DNA of 64,000 nucleotides, taken from the NCBI RefSeq assembly GCF_021538615.1, contig NZ_JAJHIZ010000003.1, forward strand, positions 3,100,001 through 3,164,000, written 5' to 3'. The first letter of the stretch is position 1, and each line of letters opens with the position of its first letter. Origin of the DNA: Niabella agricola (GTDB lineage Bacteria > Bacteroidota > Bacteroidia > Chitinophagales > Chitinophagaceae). The notes under the pieces were generated by a model. The model did no database searches, was not told where the DNA came from, and was given only the letters and a program-made list of their open reading frames with translations. Position numbers and translations under genes: made by a program. Shown in pieces: positions 51,833 through 60,611 of this stretch.

Positions 51833-53788
51833 ATGAAATTTTTTAACATTATTGTATCTGCACTTTTGCTGATTACCGTTGTTTCCTGCAAAAAATATCT
51901 GGATGTAGTACCGGATAATACACTGAAGCTGGAAGATATTTTTAATACAAAAACAGATGCCTGGAACGCCCTGGCAAAAGCCTACAATTATATTCCCAGG
52001 GATGATAATACTCATTTAACGTCCTGGACTCTTGGTGATGAGTGGATCGGCCGTCTGGATCTGAATAATAATACAGACCAGCTGCGAGCTATGCGTATTA
52101 TGCGTGGACTGCAATCTATGACTTCCCCGCAATTAGGCCTCTGGTCCGGCACACAGGGTGGTAAGCCGCTATACCAGGGCATCCGTCAAACGGATGTGTT
52201 CCTGGCCAATATTGATAAAGTTAGAGATATGCAGGATGGGGAAAAGAAAGAATGGAAGGCACAGGTGAAAATGCTGAGAGCCTATTACATGTTCCTGTTG
52301 GTGCAACATTATGGTCCCATTGTGATCCCAGACAAAATGGCTACACCGGAGTCGAAACCGGAAGACCTTTTCTTACCGCGCTCCAAAGTAGAAGATTGTT
52401 TCCAATACATACTAAATCTGATCAATGAGGCCATTCCGGATCTGAATGAACGGGCAGACGCCAACAATGCCGGGCAGATCGACCAGGTGGTGGCCAGGGC
52501 CATCAAGGCCCGGATCCTGCTTTTCAGGGCCAGTCCTTTCTTTAATGGCAACCAGGAATATTTTGGCGACTTTTTTGATCATGACGGGCAGCCTTTCTTT
52601 CCAATGGAATATAAGCAGGCAAAATGGCAGGAAGCGCTCAATGCCATCGATTCGGCTATAACCATTGCTGAAGCCAATGGCCATCGTTTATACCATTATA
52701 CCAGAGAACCCTATGCGTATGACCGAGATGCATTCAGCGTAAATAATGACAATATGAAAACGCTGTATGACCTCCGGATGCTGATCTGTGATCCATGGAA
52801 TGAAGAGGTGGTATGGGGCTATACAAATATTGACTACTATAACCAGGGCGAGCTGGGCCATGCATCCAATATACGCCTACCAAAAGGATTTGAAGGCGTT
52901 GTGGACAATACAGGATTCTCCTGGCAGTGGCTGGGAGCCTCCTACCAGATGGCAGAACGTTATTATACAAAGAACGGGTTGCCTATTGATGAGGATGCAA
53001 CTTTTGACAAGGGTAGTATGTACGAGATCCTGACGACTCCAGGAGCCGGCGCTGCGGAGTATCAGCCTCTTGCAGGGTACCTGCAGCCTGGTGCGCAAAC
53101 CATCCGACTCTATATGAACCGGGAACCCCGTTTTTATGCCAACCTGGGTATAACTGCTGGCTATTGGAGAGCGCATACGCAATTAATTCCGACCATGATG
53201 TTTTCCGGTACCGCTGGAGGATTCCTTTCTTCCATAAGCCAGACCGATTATCTGGCTACCGGTATCGGCGTTCAGAAATTTGTACATCCGGAATCGCAAT
53301 CCGGAGCCTGGCAGCGGACCATCAAATACCCCTTTCCGCTAATCCGTATGGCCGATCTGTACCTGATGAAGGCAGAAGCTCTGAATGAACTTAGTGGCCC
53401 GAGCTCCCAGGTATATGATGAGATCAACAAAGTACGCCGGCGTGCTGGCGTGCCTGATGTGCAGGCTGTATGGTCCGATCCAAGTCTTTGCCGGAATCCA
53501 GGTAAACACCTCACAAAAGAAGGAATGCGGGATATTATCTTACAGGAACGGTCTGTTGAATTTGCTTTCGAGGGACAGTATTTCTGGGATATGATCCGGT
53601 ATAAAAGAGCGGCATCCGTTTTTTCTGCACCCATCAGGGGCTGGACCTATACCGGAACTACCGCGCCTTCCTTCTTTATATTGGAAGATAAACAATCGCG
53701 CCGGTTTACAATTACCGATTGTTTGTGGCCGATTGATCTGAACGAAATGAATACAAACGGAAAATTGATCCAGAACCCGGGATGGTAA
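51833..53788 (+). CDS. SusD/RagB-type nutrient-binding surface lipoprotein
   Basis: A 651-residue protein from the ATG at 51833; the frame is open upstream inside susC, but MKFFNIIVSALLLITVVSCKKYLDV is a lipoprotein leader with the standard SC(K)K lipobox and the SusD start (LDVVPDNTLKLEDIF). TPR-like helices and the RagB/SusD C-terminal domain follow: MRAYYMFLLVQHYGPIVIP near 135, YPFPLIRMADLYLMKAEALNE near 515, and the LQERSVEFAFEGQYFWDMIRY segment near 570. It caps the SusC channel at the cell surface and binds the ligand. It starts 10 bp after susC; the next gene begins 35 bp downstream. Confidence 0.95.
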   Translation: MKFFNIIVSALLLITVVSCKKYLDVVPDNTLKLEDIFNTKTDAWNALAKAYNYIPRDDNTHLTSWTLGDEWIGRLDLNNNTDQLRAMRIMRGLQSMTSPQLGLWSGTQGGKPLYQGIRQTDVFLANIDKVRDMQDGEKKEWKAQVKMLRAYYMFLLVQHYGPIVIPDKMATPESKPEDLFLPRSKVEDCFQYILNLINEAIPDLNERADANNAGQIDQVVARAIKARILLFRASPFFNGNQEYFGDFFDHDGQPFFPMEYKQAKWQEALNAIDSAITIAEANGHRLYHYTREPYAYDRDAFSVNNDNMKTLYDLRMLICDPWNEEVVWGYTNIDYYNQGELGHASNIRLPKGFEGVVDNTGFSWQWLGASYQMAERYYTKNGLPIDEDATFDKGSMYEILTTPGAGAAEYQPLAGYLQPGAQTIRLYMNREPRFYANLGITAGYWRAHTQLIPTMMFSGTAGGFLSSISQTDYLATGIGVQKFVHPESQSGAWQRTIKYPFPLIRMADLYLMKAEALNELSGPSSQVYDEINKVRRRAGVPDVQAVWSDPSLCRNPGKHLTKEGMRDIILQERSVEFAFEGQYFWDMIRYKRAASVFSAPIRGWTYTGTTAPSFFILEDKQSRRFTITDCLWPIDLNEMNTNGKLIQNPGW

Positions 53789-53823
53789 GGCTTTTAAATG
53801 AAGTGCATTTAATAAAAAGAATT

Positions 53824-55089
53824 ATGAAAAATCAGCTGATTATACCCCTATTATTACTAATGCTGGTGGCGGCGTGCAAAAAACAGGACCGTTTTGAAAC
53901 GGAAAGTGGTGATAGCACCGCACCCGGCAAGGTTACGTTAAAGGACTATAAACCCTTGTATGGCGGAGCCCGCTTCTTTTACACCGTACCCAAGGATGAA
54001 GACCTGCTGGGCATTGAAGCCCTGTACACCAATAAGAACGGGCAGTCGTTTAAGTTTATGGCTTCCTATTTTGTGGATTCGCTGGATGTATACGGGTTTG
54101 GAAGTATTGATGAATACACCGTCCAGCTGTATGCAGTGGACCGGTCTGGAAACAAATCAGAAGCCCTGGATGTAAAAGTAACGCCCCTGGAACCGGCCTA
54201 CACAAGGGTGGCCAAAACAATACAGGCAAAGGCTGGTTTTAGCTCATTTTTCCTTGACTGGCAAAATGAGCTGAAACAAAACGTAAACGTATACGTGGAA
54301 TACGAGTTTCCGCAGGGGGGAACAAACCGTAAATTAACTACTGTGTTTTCTTCAAACCTGGCTACAGACAGAAGGTTTGTTAGCGACCTGTTCCTGAAAC
54401 CGGATGAAAAAGTGAACGTGAAAGTAAAAGTACAGGATGTCTATGGGAATGCGACCGAATTCGAGAATAAGGGCTCTTTCACTCTTTATGAGGACATGAA
54501 GATTCCCAAACAGGCCTGGACAATCCCTAATGCCAATGATTCCGTTGGCGGAGTGCCCATGATGTTTGGAAACGGGCTGGAAGGAAGATCCCTTAAGGTA
54601 ATTGATGACATTATCGACCGCGGTGATAATCTCAATTTCCTGCATACCCAAAGCCGCGGGCGCACCGGTAGAACTGCAGATGGGAATATGCCCTGGAACT
54701 TTATCATCGATCTGGGCGATTACTATGAAATCAGCCGGATCGTTACCACACAGCGGCATTCGGGAGGGCTGGCCAATGTAAGCAGGGGCCAGTACTACCG
54801 CACAGAAAATGTGGGTGTTTATCGCACATATATATGGGATGATGCCGGCAGCAAATGGGACACGGTGATGCAATATACAATACCTGTTCCTGTTGGTCTT
54901 ACGGAACTTGAATTTGTAAAAAAAGGAGAAGCCGGAGATATGGCCTATATGTATCCGGATAACCCAAAATACACGAAGCGCACCCGAAAATTCCGGTTTG
55001 AAGCACTGAAAGGGTTCTCAGGGAACTACACCCTGGATGATGCGAACTGTCTGTCTGAAATTACTCTTTATGGAAAAAAATCGCAATAG
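53824..55089 (+). CDS. Surface lipoprotein with DUF4959, DUF5126 and DUF5000 domains
   Basis: A 421-residue lipoprotein from the ATG at 53824 (leader ending in LVAACKK). The N-terminal domain (about 30-130) with PGKVTLKDYKPLYGGARFFY fits DUF4959; a middle Ig-like part (about 130-235) fits DUF5126; and the C-terminal part (about 260-420), with DLGDYYEISRIVTTQRH and a conserved LSEITLYG end, is a discoidin/F5-8-like DUF5000 domain. These proteins commonly follow SusC/SusD and probably bind glycans at the surface (SGBP-like). It lies between susD and the DUF4998 gene in a tight operon. No catalytic residues are visible. Confidence 0.85.
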   Translation: MKNQLIIPLLLLMLVAACKKQDRFETESGDSTAPGKVTLKDYKPLYGGARFFYTVPKDEDLLGIEALYTNKNGQSFKFMASYFVDSLDVYGFGSIDEYTVQLYAVDRSGNKSEALDVKVTPLEPAYTRVAKTIQAKAGFSSFFLDWQNELKQNVNVYVEYEFPQGGTNRKLTTVFSSNLATDRRFVSDLFLKPDEKVNVKVKVQDVYGNATEFENKGSFTLYEDMKIPKQAWTIPNANDSVGGVPMMFGNGLEGRSLKVIDDIIDRGDNLNFLHTQSRGRTGRTADGNMPWNFIIDLGDYYEISRIVTTQRHSGGLANVSRGQYYRTENVGVYRTYIWDDAGSKWDTVMQYTIPVPVGLTELEFVKKGEAGDMAYMYPDNPKYTKRTRKFRFEALKGFSGNYTLDDANCLSEITLYGKKSQ

Positions 55090-55112
55090 ATAAGAATCCA
55101 AATATCAGCGTT

Positions 55113-56771
55113 ATGAGCAATAAACTATATATACTCCTGTTCCTTTGTACAGTATTGATATTGTCCTGTGGCAAAATGTATGATAACCTCGAAAAATATG
55201 CCGGCGAAACGGTGTATCCCGGCAGGTTTGATACCATTATTGGCCGCGTGGGATTTGAACGCGTGGAGATTAACCTGATGAAGGCCGGCAGGATCCCAGC
55301 CAGTCAGATAAAGCTGGGAAAAGCCATGAAAACGATAGTGGAGTATGATGATAAAAAGATCACGATCGACACGCTTGCCTCATGGCTTAACATCAAAGAT
55401 CTTAAAGTATCTAAACTGTACCGGTTCAAGATATATACGATAGACGAAAATGGAAACAAATCCGTGCCGCAGCAAATCGGGTTGATCCCATATACTGAAA
55501 CGGATGTGGCTAACCTGGTAATCCCTTCACCCCAGGCGCTTACCTCACCAGCTGCCGCAATATTAACCTGGCCAACCGGGCTTTCCTCTGCCGTATTAAC
55601 TTACTATGGCCTTCAATATTCCTATAAGGATAAGACCGGGGCTGCAAAAGAAGGAGAACGTGCACAAAATCCAAGGGTATTGATGAGCAATCTGGCACCG
55701 GGAACTCCTGCAGCCATTGATATCAATTATAAGATTATTCCAAGGGTCAATGGAACGCCCATCCTGGATACGGTGTGGGTGCCGCGGAAGATCCAGATAA
55801 GTATACCTACTAGTTCCACTCCTTTTGCTCCGGCTGAAGCGGCAATATTAACGGCTAACGGGATTACCACGTTTACCGCAGATGGCGTGGCACCCGTACA
55901 GAAGCTGACATTCCCGGTGCATACTACTACTCTGCAGGATATTTTCTATTTCCCTAATTTAAAAGAACTGGACCTCACCGGCGGAACGATTTTTGAAATG
56001 ACAAAGAACAGTTATAACCGGAATGGAGTAACAGATGTCATTGGTGGCGGCCCCATTGTTCCATTTGCAAGACGGGTAGGTGATATGCCGCTGTCCAGTA
56101 CGCAATATCTGCTGGACCTGTTGGACCTGGGTACCCTGACGAAAGTAAAATATATTGCCAACTCTATGGGTATCGATAACCTGCTGGCGCCCTATGTGAG
56201 CAGCGGGGTGGTGGAAATCGTTGATAAACCTGATGAATTCCTTGTTCCGTTGCAGCCATTTTTGCTGGATGGCGTAATACAGGATGCAAACTGGAAGCTG
56301 GATGTACAGGCACCTGCAGCAACCTATCCGGCAGGCACCGACCTGCAGAATGTAGTAAAAGCAACCGTAAGAGCTAAGAATGGAACGCTCGTTATTCAGC
56401 TTCCGAAAGAATACGAGTTTGATATGACCCAGTACAAGAATTTAAAGTTCAAGGTATATGCTCCAAATAAGTCTGTATTGTCAGGAACGTATGCGCCCTA
56501 TCAGCGTCTCTGGTTGCGCATTATGAACTACCTGTGGGCGTTTGGTACAGAAAGCAGCTTCGGCCAGCAGTACTGGGAATATGGAAAGGATGCGAATAAG
56601 ATTAATGATTCGGAGCTTGAAAAATGGACAGATAAGACTATAGACCTTTCTCAGAGTGTGGGCAAGCACAACCGGGTAATCGTTATCAACATTGGAGGAG
56701 AGCCCTCGCTTACTTTTGCGCCTTCGCAGGATATTACCTATTATTTTGCCAACTTCCGGTTTAGTAAATAG
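55113..56771 (+). CDS. DUF4998-family surface lipoprotein
   Basis: A 552-residue lipoprotein (leader ending LILSCGK). The first about 215 residues have the DUF4998 pattern: KYAGETVYPGRFDTIIGRVG, then KLYRFKIYTIDENGNKS. A second beta domain covers about 230-330, followed by a 320-390 region with leucine-rich segments and a C-terminal beta domain (about 395-552) with LVIQLPKEYEFDMTQYKNLKFKVYAP, which resembles carbohydrate-binding folds. It is the last gene of the SusC/SusD operon, 23 bp after its neighbour, with a terminator downstream. No hydrolase motif is present. Confidence 0.82.
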   Translation: MSNKLYILLFLCTVLILSCGKMYDNLEKYAGETVYPGRFDTIIGRVGFERVEINLMKAGRIPASQIKLGKAMKTIVEYDDKKITIDTLASWLNIKDLKVSKLYRFKIYTIDENGNKSVPQQIGLIPYTETDVANLVIPSPQALTSPAAAILTWPTGLSSAVLTYYGLQYSYKDKTGAAKEGERAQNPRVLMSNLAPGTPAAIDINYKIIPRVNGTPILDTVWVPRKIQISIPTSSTPFAPAEAAILTANGITTFTADGVAPVQKLTFPVHTTTLQDIFYFPNLKELDLTGGTIFEMTKNSYNRNGVTDVIGGGPIVPFARRVGDMPLSSTQYLLDLLDLGTLTKVKYIANSMGIDNLLAPYVSSGVVEIVDKPDEFLVPLQPFLLDGVIQDANWKLDVQAPAATYPAGTDLQNVVKATVRAKNGTLVIQLPKEYEFDMTQYKNLKFKVYAPNKSVLSGTYAPYQRLWLRIMNYLWAFGTESSFGQQYWEYGKDANKINDSELEKWTDKTIDLSQSVGKHNRVIVINIGGEPSLTFAPSQDITYYFANFRFSK

Positions 56772-56798
56772 ATCACGAAACAACATAACTACATTTTC

Positions 56799-56830
56799 TG
56801 CCGCGGCCTGGGCTGCGGCAGGCTTATTTA
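56799..56830 (+). terminator. Terminator after the SusC/SusD operon
   Basis: CTGCCGC and GCGGCAG form a 7-bp GC-rich stem around a 10-nt loop 27 bp after the last operon gene, followed by GCTTATTT. Moderate stem and T-run, but placement between convergent genes supports it. Confidence 0.5.
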
Positions 56831-57196
56831 AGCCGGCGTATTACCCCAATCATTAGTTTTTGACGAGCGGGAAGTTTTGAACAACTCCAGCAGGGATGCT
56901 GTCTTAAGGTTTACCTCTGCCGTTTCCAATAACTGGAAAAGAGCTTCCAGTTCCTTCCGGTTCAAAATGATGCCATACCCTTCCAGGGGTGTTGGAATAT
57001 AGATGTTTTTACGTTCAGGATTTATATCGGCCGGGTTGTATTCCCGGTTCTCTTTTACCAGCGTGTGAAATACCTGCAGGTCCTGGGCGGTCATCGTCAA
57101 TAGTGTGGTTTGAAAAGCCAGCTGGAAATGTTGGCAGTCGCTGCACATGATCAGGTATCCTTCAGATGCATAATAGAGTGTTTTAAAGTTGCACAT
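56828..57196 (-). CDS. Small conserved Bacteroidota protein (DUF6686-like)
   Basis: A 122-residue cytoplasmic protein from the ATG at 57196; a 43-codon upstream extension would cross the recA terminator and is unlikely. It opens with MCNFKTLYYASEGYLIMCSDCQHFQLAFQTT: paired cysteines and His (CSDCQHF) and the LAFQ strand are the recognisable features of short Bacteroidota proteins tentatively grouped as DUF6686. A second half carries IYIPTPLEGYGIILNRKELEAL. The Cys/His residues could bind metal. Function unknown. It is separated from recA by the terminator, although on the same strand. Confidence 0.72.
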   Translation of the reverse strand: MCNFKTLYYASEGYLIMCSDCQHFQLAFQTTLLTMTAQDLQVFHTLVKENREYNPADINPERKNIYIPTPLEGYGIILNRKELEALFQLLETAEVNLKTASLLELFKTSRSSKTNDWGNTPA

Positions 57197-57269
57197 GGGC
57201 TTTTTCTTCAAAAGTATCAGACTGTTTGTTTCCGGTATTTCGAAAACAGGAAAAGAAATTACGCGATCC

Positions 57270-57301
57270 GGAAAAAGAAACGCCCCGGAGAGCCGGGGCG
57301 T
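57270..57301 (-). terminator. Intrinsic terminator of recA
   Basis: On the minus strand ACGCCCCGG, loop CTCT, CCGGGGCGT form a perfect 9-bp GC-rich stem followed by TTCTTTTTC, the classical hairpin plus U-run. It begins 28 bp after the recA stop and lies upstream of the small DUF6686-like gene. Confidence 0.88.
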
Positions 57302-57329
57302 ACTTACTAACCTGTTTATATTCAAAAAA

Positions 57330-58358
57330 TCATCCTTGCATTTCTTTAATCTTTTCCCGGATCTGCGTTTCCACTTCAGCAGCCATTTCGGGGTTATCCA
57401 GCAACAATGCTTTTACCGCATCCCGGCCCTGTCCCAGCTTATCGTTGTTATAACTGTACCAGGAGCCGCTTTTCTGCAAAATGCCCAGTTCTACACCCAT
57501 ATCAATGATCTCCCCGGTTTTGGAAATACCCTCTCCAAAGATGATGTCAAATTCGGCAGCGCGGAACGGCGGTGCCACTTTGTTCTTTACTACTTTAACC
57601 TTAACCCGGTTACCGATTGCGGCATCCCCGTCCTTGATCTGGGCAGAACGGCGGATATCCAGTCGCACGGAAGCATAGAATTTTAACGCATTTCCCCCTG
57701 TGGTTGTTTCCGGATTACCAAACATAACACCAATCTTTTCCCGCAACTGGTTAATGAAAATACAGATCGTATTGGTTTTTGAAATGGTGGCGGTCAGTTT
57801 CCGCAACGCCTGGCTCATCAGTCGGGCATGTAATCCCATTTTGCTATCGCCCATTTCGCCTTCCAACTCGCTTTTGGGCACAAGCGCTGCTACCGAGTCA
57901 ATCACCACTACATCCAATGCGCCGGAAAGGATCAGCCGGTCGGCGATTTCAAGGGCCTGTTCTCCGTAATCCGGTTGTGAAATCAACAGATTATCTACAT
58001 TCACACCCAGCTTTTTAGCATAGCTGCTGTCAAAAGCATGCTCGGCGTCAATGATTGCGCACATTCCGCCTTTTTTCTGTGCTTCTGCAATAACGTGGGT
58101 GGCTATGGTTGTTTTACCGGATGACTCCGGTCCGTAAATTTCAATGATCCGTCCCCGGGGCAGCCCGCCGATCCCAAGGGCTGTATCCAGGCCAATGGAT
58201 CCGGTAGAAACCACTTCCTGGGTTACTTCGGCTTTTTCATTCATTAGCATTACGCTGCCCTTTCCGTAGTCCTTATCAATCTTGTCCATTGTAAGGCGCA
58301 GCGCTTTCAGCTTCTCGCTGTTCATGTCTATTTCTGTTGTTTTATCTGTTTTTGCCAT
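57330..58358 (-). CDS. recA: RecA recombinase
   Basis: A 342-residue protein from the ATG at 58358 (two additional codons upstream begin with TTG). Complete bacterial RecA: N-terminal helix, Walker A GPESSGKT near 76-83, the Glu96-region EHAFD, Walker [15 protein letters not shown] near 148, loop L1 in [22 protein letters not shown], loop L2 in [25 protein letters not shown], and a C-terminal domain ending in a short acidic tail ([15 protein letters not shown]). It binds single-stranded DNA, drives homologous recombination and triggers the SOS response through LexA-type autocleavage where present. No nearby recX was found. A clear terminator follows. Confidence 0.98.
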   Translation of the reverse strand: MAKTDKTTEIDMNSEKLKALRLTMDKIDKDYGKGSVMLMNEKAEVTQEVVSTGSIGLDTALGIGGLPRGRIIEIYGPESSGKTTIATHVIAEAQKKGGMCAIIDAEHAFDSSYAKKLGVNVDNLLISQPDYGEQALEIADRLILSGALDVVVIDSVAALVPKSELEGEMGDSKMGLHARLMSQALRKLTATISKTNTICIFINQLREKIGVMFGNPETTTGGNALKFYASVRLDIRRSAQIKDGDAAIGNRVKVKVVKNKVAPPFRAAEFDIIFGEGISKTGEIIDMGVELGILQKSGSWYSYNNDKLGQGRDAVKALLLDNPEMAAEVETQIREKIKEMQG

Positions 58359-58409
58359 AACCAAAATTACAATTTAGCCCAGTCCGTATAAATGAATTTA
58401 TCAACAACG

Positions 58410-58417
58410 CAAAGCTA
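58410..58417 (-). promoter_or_regulatory. Candidate recA promoter -7 element
   Basis: On the minus strand TAGCTTTG matches TAnnTTTG exactly, 52 bp before the recA start codon. No matching TTTG -33 element lies 19-21 bp further upstream. No SOS box is evident. Confidence 0.35.
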
Positions 58418-58597
58418 ATAAATTTAGCAATAAAACGCTAATATTTTTGGAGGTTTTTTTGACATGCTGCCATAGAGGTACAGATATGCAGGACTGTTTA
58501 TATATAAATTAGATCTGTCATCCGGTGTTCTGGTAATAAAAAGTAATGAGGATGCATCAGAAACGGTGCATGAACTTTGACGGCACGTTTCAGGCAA

Positions 58598-59278
58598 TTA
58601 CACCACCATTTGGGCGATCAGCAGTCCCAGGGTGCCGGCCATAAGCCCCCAATAGACTTCTTTGGCTGTATGATCCGATAAAAGCAACCGGGATGTGGAT
58701 ACCAGTCCGGCGATCAGGAGGGCTGTCATGATATAAATTCCCATTCCCTGACCGTATTCAAAACCAAGCAGGCATAAAAAGGAAACTGCGGTGCCGAGGG
58801 CAATTCCATGCATGCTCACTTTTATATAGATATTCATCAGCAGACCGATCGAGGATGCCATAAAGACACCCATGGCAAAAACCACCATTTCACGAGGCAT
58901 TCCCTCCAAATTACGCCATACATACCAGATCCAGAAATACCAGATATTACAAATAATAAAAGGAATAATCCGGTCTTTCCGCTCTTTAAGTTTTATCGAG
59001 GGAATAAATTTAAGACCTCTAAGCAGTAAAACGGAAACCAGGGGAAAGAACGTGTAGTTCACCAGACCCTGCAGCAGTACCATTAAACGGCCGTCCTCGG
59101 TTGTGCCGTAAAAAAGGAACGGTTCTATATACAATAAAAAGTAAATAACATAAATGGGTACAAATACCGGATGAAAGATATATGAAAGCAGGGAGGCAAT
59201 GATCTTCTGAAACCGGGGTTGCCGGTCTATTTTTTCCCGCAGTTCGTTGTCGCTGTCTAATACCATTCTGGAGTCCAT
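58598..59278 (-). CDS. PAP2-like integral membrane protein
   Basis: A 226-residue protein from the ATG at 59278 with about seven hydrophobic spans, the first near residue 40 (YIFHPVFVPIYVIYFLLY). Its C-terminal half echoes the three PAP2 (lipid phosphatase) motifs: a basic segment KERKDRIIPF near 100 for motif C1, SMHG near 160 for motif C2 (normally SGH), and SRLLLSDHTAKEVYWG near 202 for motif C3 (SRxxxxxHxxxD). The C1 and C2 residues are altered, so it may bind a lipid phosphate without classical catalysis. This type is common in Bacteroidota, usually annotated as hypothetical. It is divergently placed 62 bp from the next gene. Confidence 0.68.
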   Translation of the reverse strand: MDSRMVLDSDNELREKIDRQPRFQKIIASLLSYIFHPVFVPIYVIYFLLYIEPFLFYGTTEDGRLMVLLQGLVNYTFFPLVSVLLLRGLKFIPSIKLKERKDRIIPFIICNIWYFWIWYVWRNLEGMPREMVVFAMGVFMASSIGLLMNIYIKVSMHGIALGTAVSFLCLLGFEYGQGMGIYIMTALLIAGLVSTSRLLLSDHTAKEVYWGLMAGTLGLLIAQMVV

Positions 59279-59340
59279 ATTGCAAAGTAAGGAAATCCGG
59301 GGCCGAAAACCGTTTCTTTTCTGCATCTTTATCTTCTGGT

Positions 59341-60027
59341 ATGAAAATCATTAAAAAAATGCTTAAAGGGGCGCTCTGGATAACGGGTACATTGCTGGTA
59401 TTCATAGGCGGATACCTGCTTGCGGAGCGGGTGCTTTCCCGGAGTACGGTTGCGGAAATGCCGGATGGGCTGCCCCGGACCATTACAGCGTTTGTATTGT
59501 CCAACGGCGTCCATACAGACCTGGTGCTTCCGGTTGTTGCGGCCGGTAAAGACTGGAGCCGGACCTTTTCCTATGAACACACGCTTAGCAAGGATACCGG
59601 GTACCGGTGGGTCGCCATCGGGTGGGGCGATAAAGGATTTTACCTGAACACACCGGAATGGAAAGACCTGACAGTGTCCACCGCCTTTAAAGCGGTTACC
59701 GGGCTGGGAGAAACCGCCTTGCATGTTACCTATTACAGGCATCTTGCAGAAGGTCTCCGTTGCCGCAAACTGCTGCTTTCAGAGGCCCGGTACCGCAAGC
59801 TGGCCGGGTATGTAGAAGCATCGCTGGACCGGGATCCTTCGGGCCAGCCGGTTGCTATTGTTACCGAAGCCCGGTATAACCGGGATGATGCTTTTTATGA
59901 AGCAAAAGGCGCCTACAGCCTTTTTCATACCTGTAACAGCTGGACAAATAACGGGCTGAAGGCCGCCGGGGCAAAAGCCTGCAGATGGACCGCATTTGAT
60001 AGAGGGATTCTTTACCAGTACCGGTAG
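59341..60027 (+). CDS. TIGR02117/DUF2459 family protein
   Basis: A 228-residue protein with an N-terminal membrane helix (LWITGTLLVFIGGYLLAERV) that may act as an uncleaved anchor. Family landmarks: LSNGVHTDLVLPV near 53, the VAIGWGDKGFYLNTPEW block near 97, ALHVTYY near 127, and the C-terminal YSLFHTCNSWTNNGLKAAG near 195, with conserved His and Cys residues that could form a catalytic or metal site. First noted near urease genes in some species, but no urease gene is here. Function unknown; it is transcribed alone from the divergent gap. Confidence 0.83.
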   Translation: MKIIKKMLKGALWITGTLLVFIGGYLLAERVLSRSTVAEMPDGLPRTITAFVLSNGVHTDLVLPVVAAGKDWSRTFSYEHTLSKDTGYRWVAIGWGDKGFYLNTPEWKDLTVSTAFKAVTGLGETALHVTYYRHLAEGLRCRKLLLSEARYRKLAGYVEASLDRDPSGQPVAIVTEARYNRDDAFYEAKGAYSLFHTCNSWTNNGLKAAGAKACRWTAFDRGILYQYR

Positions 60028-60140
60028 AACTGTTGCGCGGCGATTGGGGAGGAACAAAACCTGCCGGATCGCAAATCCGGAACCGGAGTAATTTTACCGG
60101 TTAAACCACATAATTTCCAATGGCTTTGAGGGAAGCCTGT

Positions 60141-60148
60141 TATATTTG
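60141..60148 (+). promoter_or_regulatory. Candidate promoter -7 element of the DUF3127 gene
   Basis: TATATTTG matches TAnnTTTG exactly, 40 bp before the start codon at 60188. A TTTG at 60125-60128 is too close (12 bp) to serve as the -33 element. Confidence 0.4.
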
Positions 60149-60187
60149 TAGCATAAATTTTGTTTACTATTTAAATAAAGCAGTTTA

Positions 60188-60550
60188 ATGATGCAGTTGA
60201 CAGGTACGCTGGTTCAGATATTGCCCTTGCAAAAAGGGATGGGGAAAAATGGAGAATGGAAAAAACAGGATATCATTGTGGAGACACAGGCACAGTATCC
60301 GAAAAAGGTTTGTATTTCTATCTGGGGAGACAAGATCAATGAAAGCCTGCTGCAGGTGGGAAAATCGCTGACCATTTCATTTGATGTGGAAAGCCGTGAA
60401 TACAACGGCCGCTGGTACACCGATGTGAAGGCCTGGAAGCTGGAACCGGCGGGCGGAGCCGGCAGCAGCGGCGGTAATCAGTTTACTGATAACAATCCAT
60501 CAGACACCTATTCCGATTTGAATGAGGGTGCGGATGACCTTCCTTTTTAA
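60188..60550 (+). CDS. DUF3127 OB-fold-like protein with SSB-type acidic tail
   Basis: A 120-residue cytoplasmic protein. DUF3127 covers about 1-75 (LTGTLVQILPLQKGMGKNG, then IVETQAQYPKKVCISIWGDK), with strands resembling a small OB fold. A glycine-, serine- and asparagine-rich linker follows, and the C-terminus ends in DDLPF. Bacterial single-stranded DNA-binding proteins have the same layout: OB fold, flexible linker, and an acidic tip ending in (D/E)(D)(I/L)PF that recruits partner proteins. Sequence does not show DNA binding, but the tail makes interaction with replication or repair proteins plausible. ATG at 60188 or the adjacent ATG at 60191 can serve as start. Confidence 0.82.
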   Translation: MMQLTGTLVQILPLQKGMGKNGEWKKQDIIVETQAQYPKKVCISIWGDKINESLLQVGKSLTISFDVESREYNGRWYTDVKAWKLEPAGGAGSSGGNQFTDNNPSDTYSDLNEGADDLPF

Positions 60551-60611
60551 GTAGGTGTTGGTTTGGCCCGGTTAAGGGTGGGGATCCGGAGAATTAATAA
60601 AAGAACAGCAT

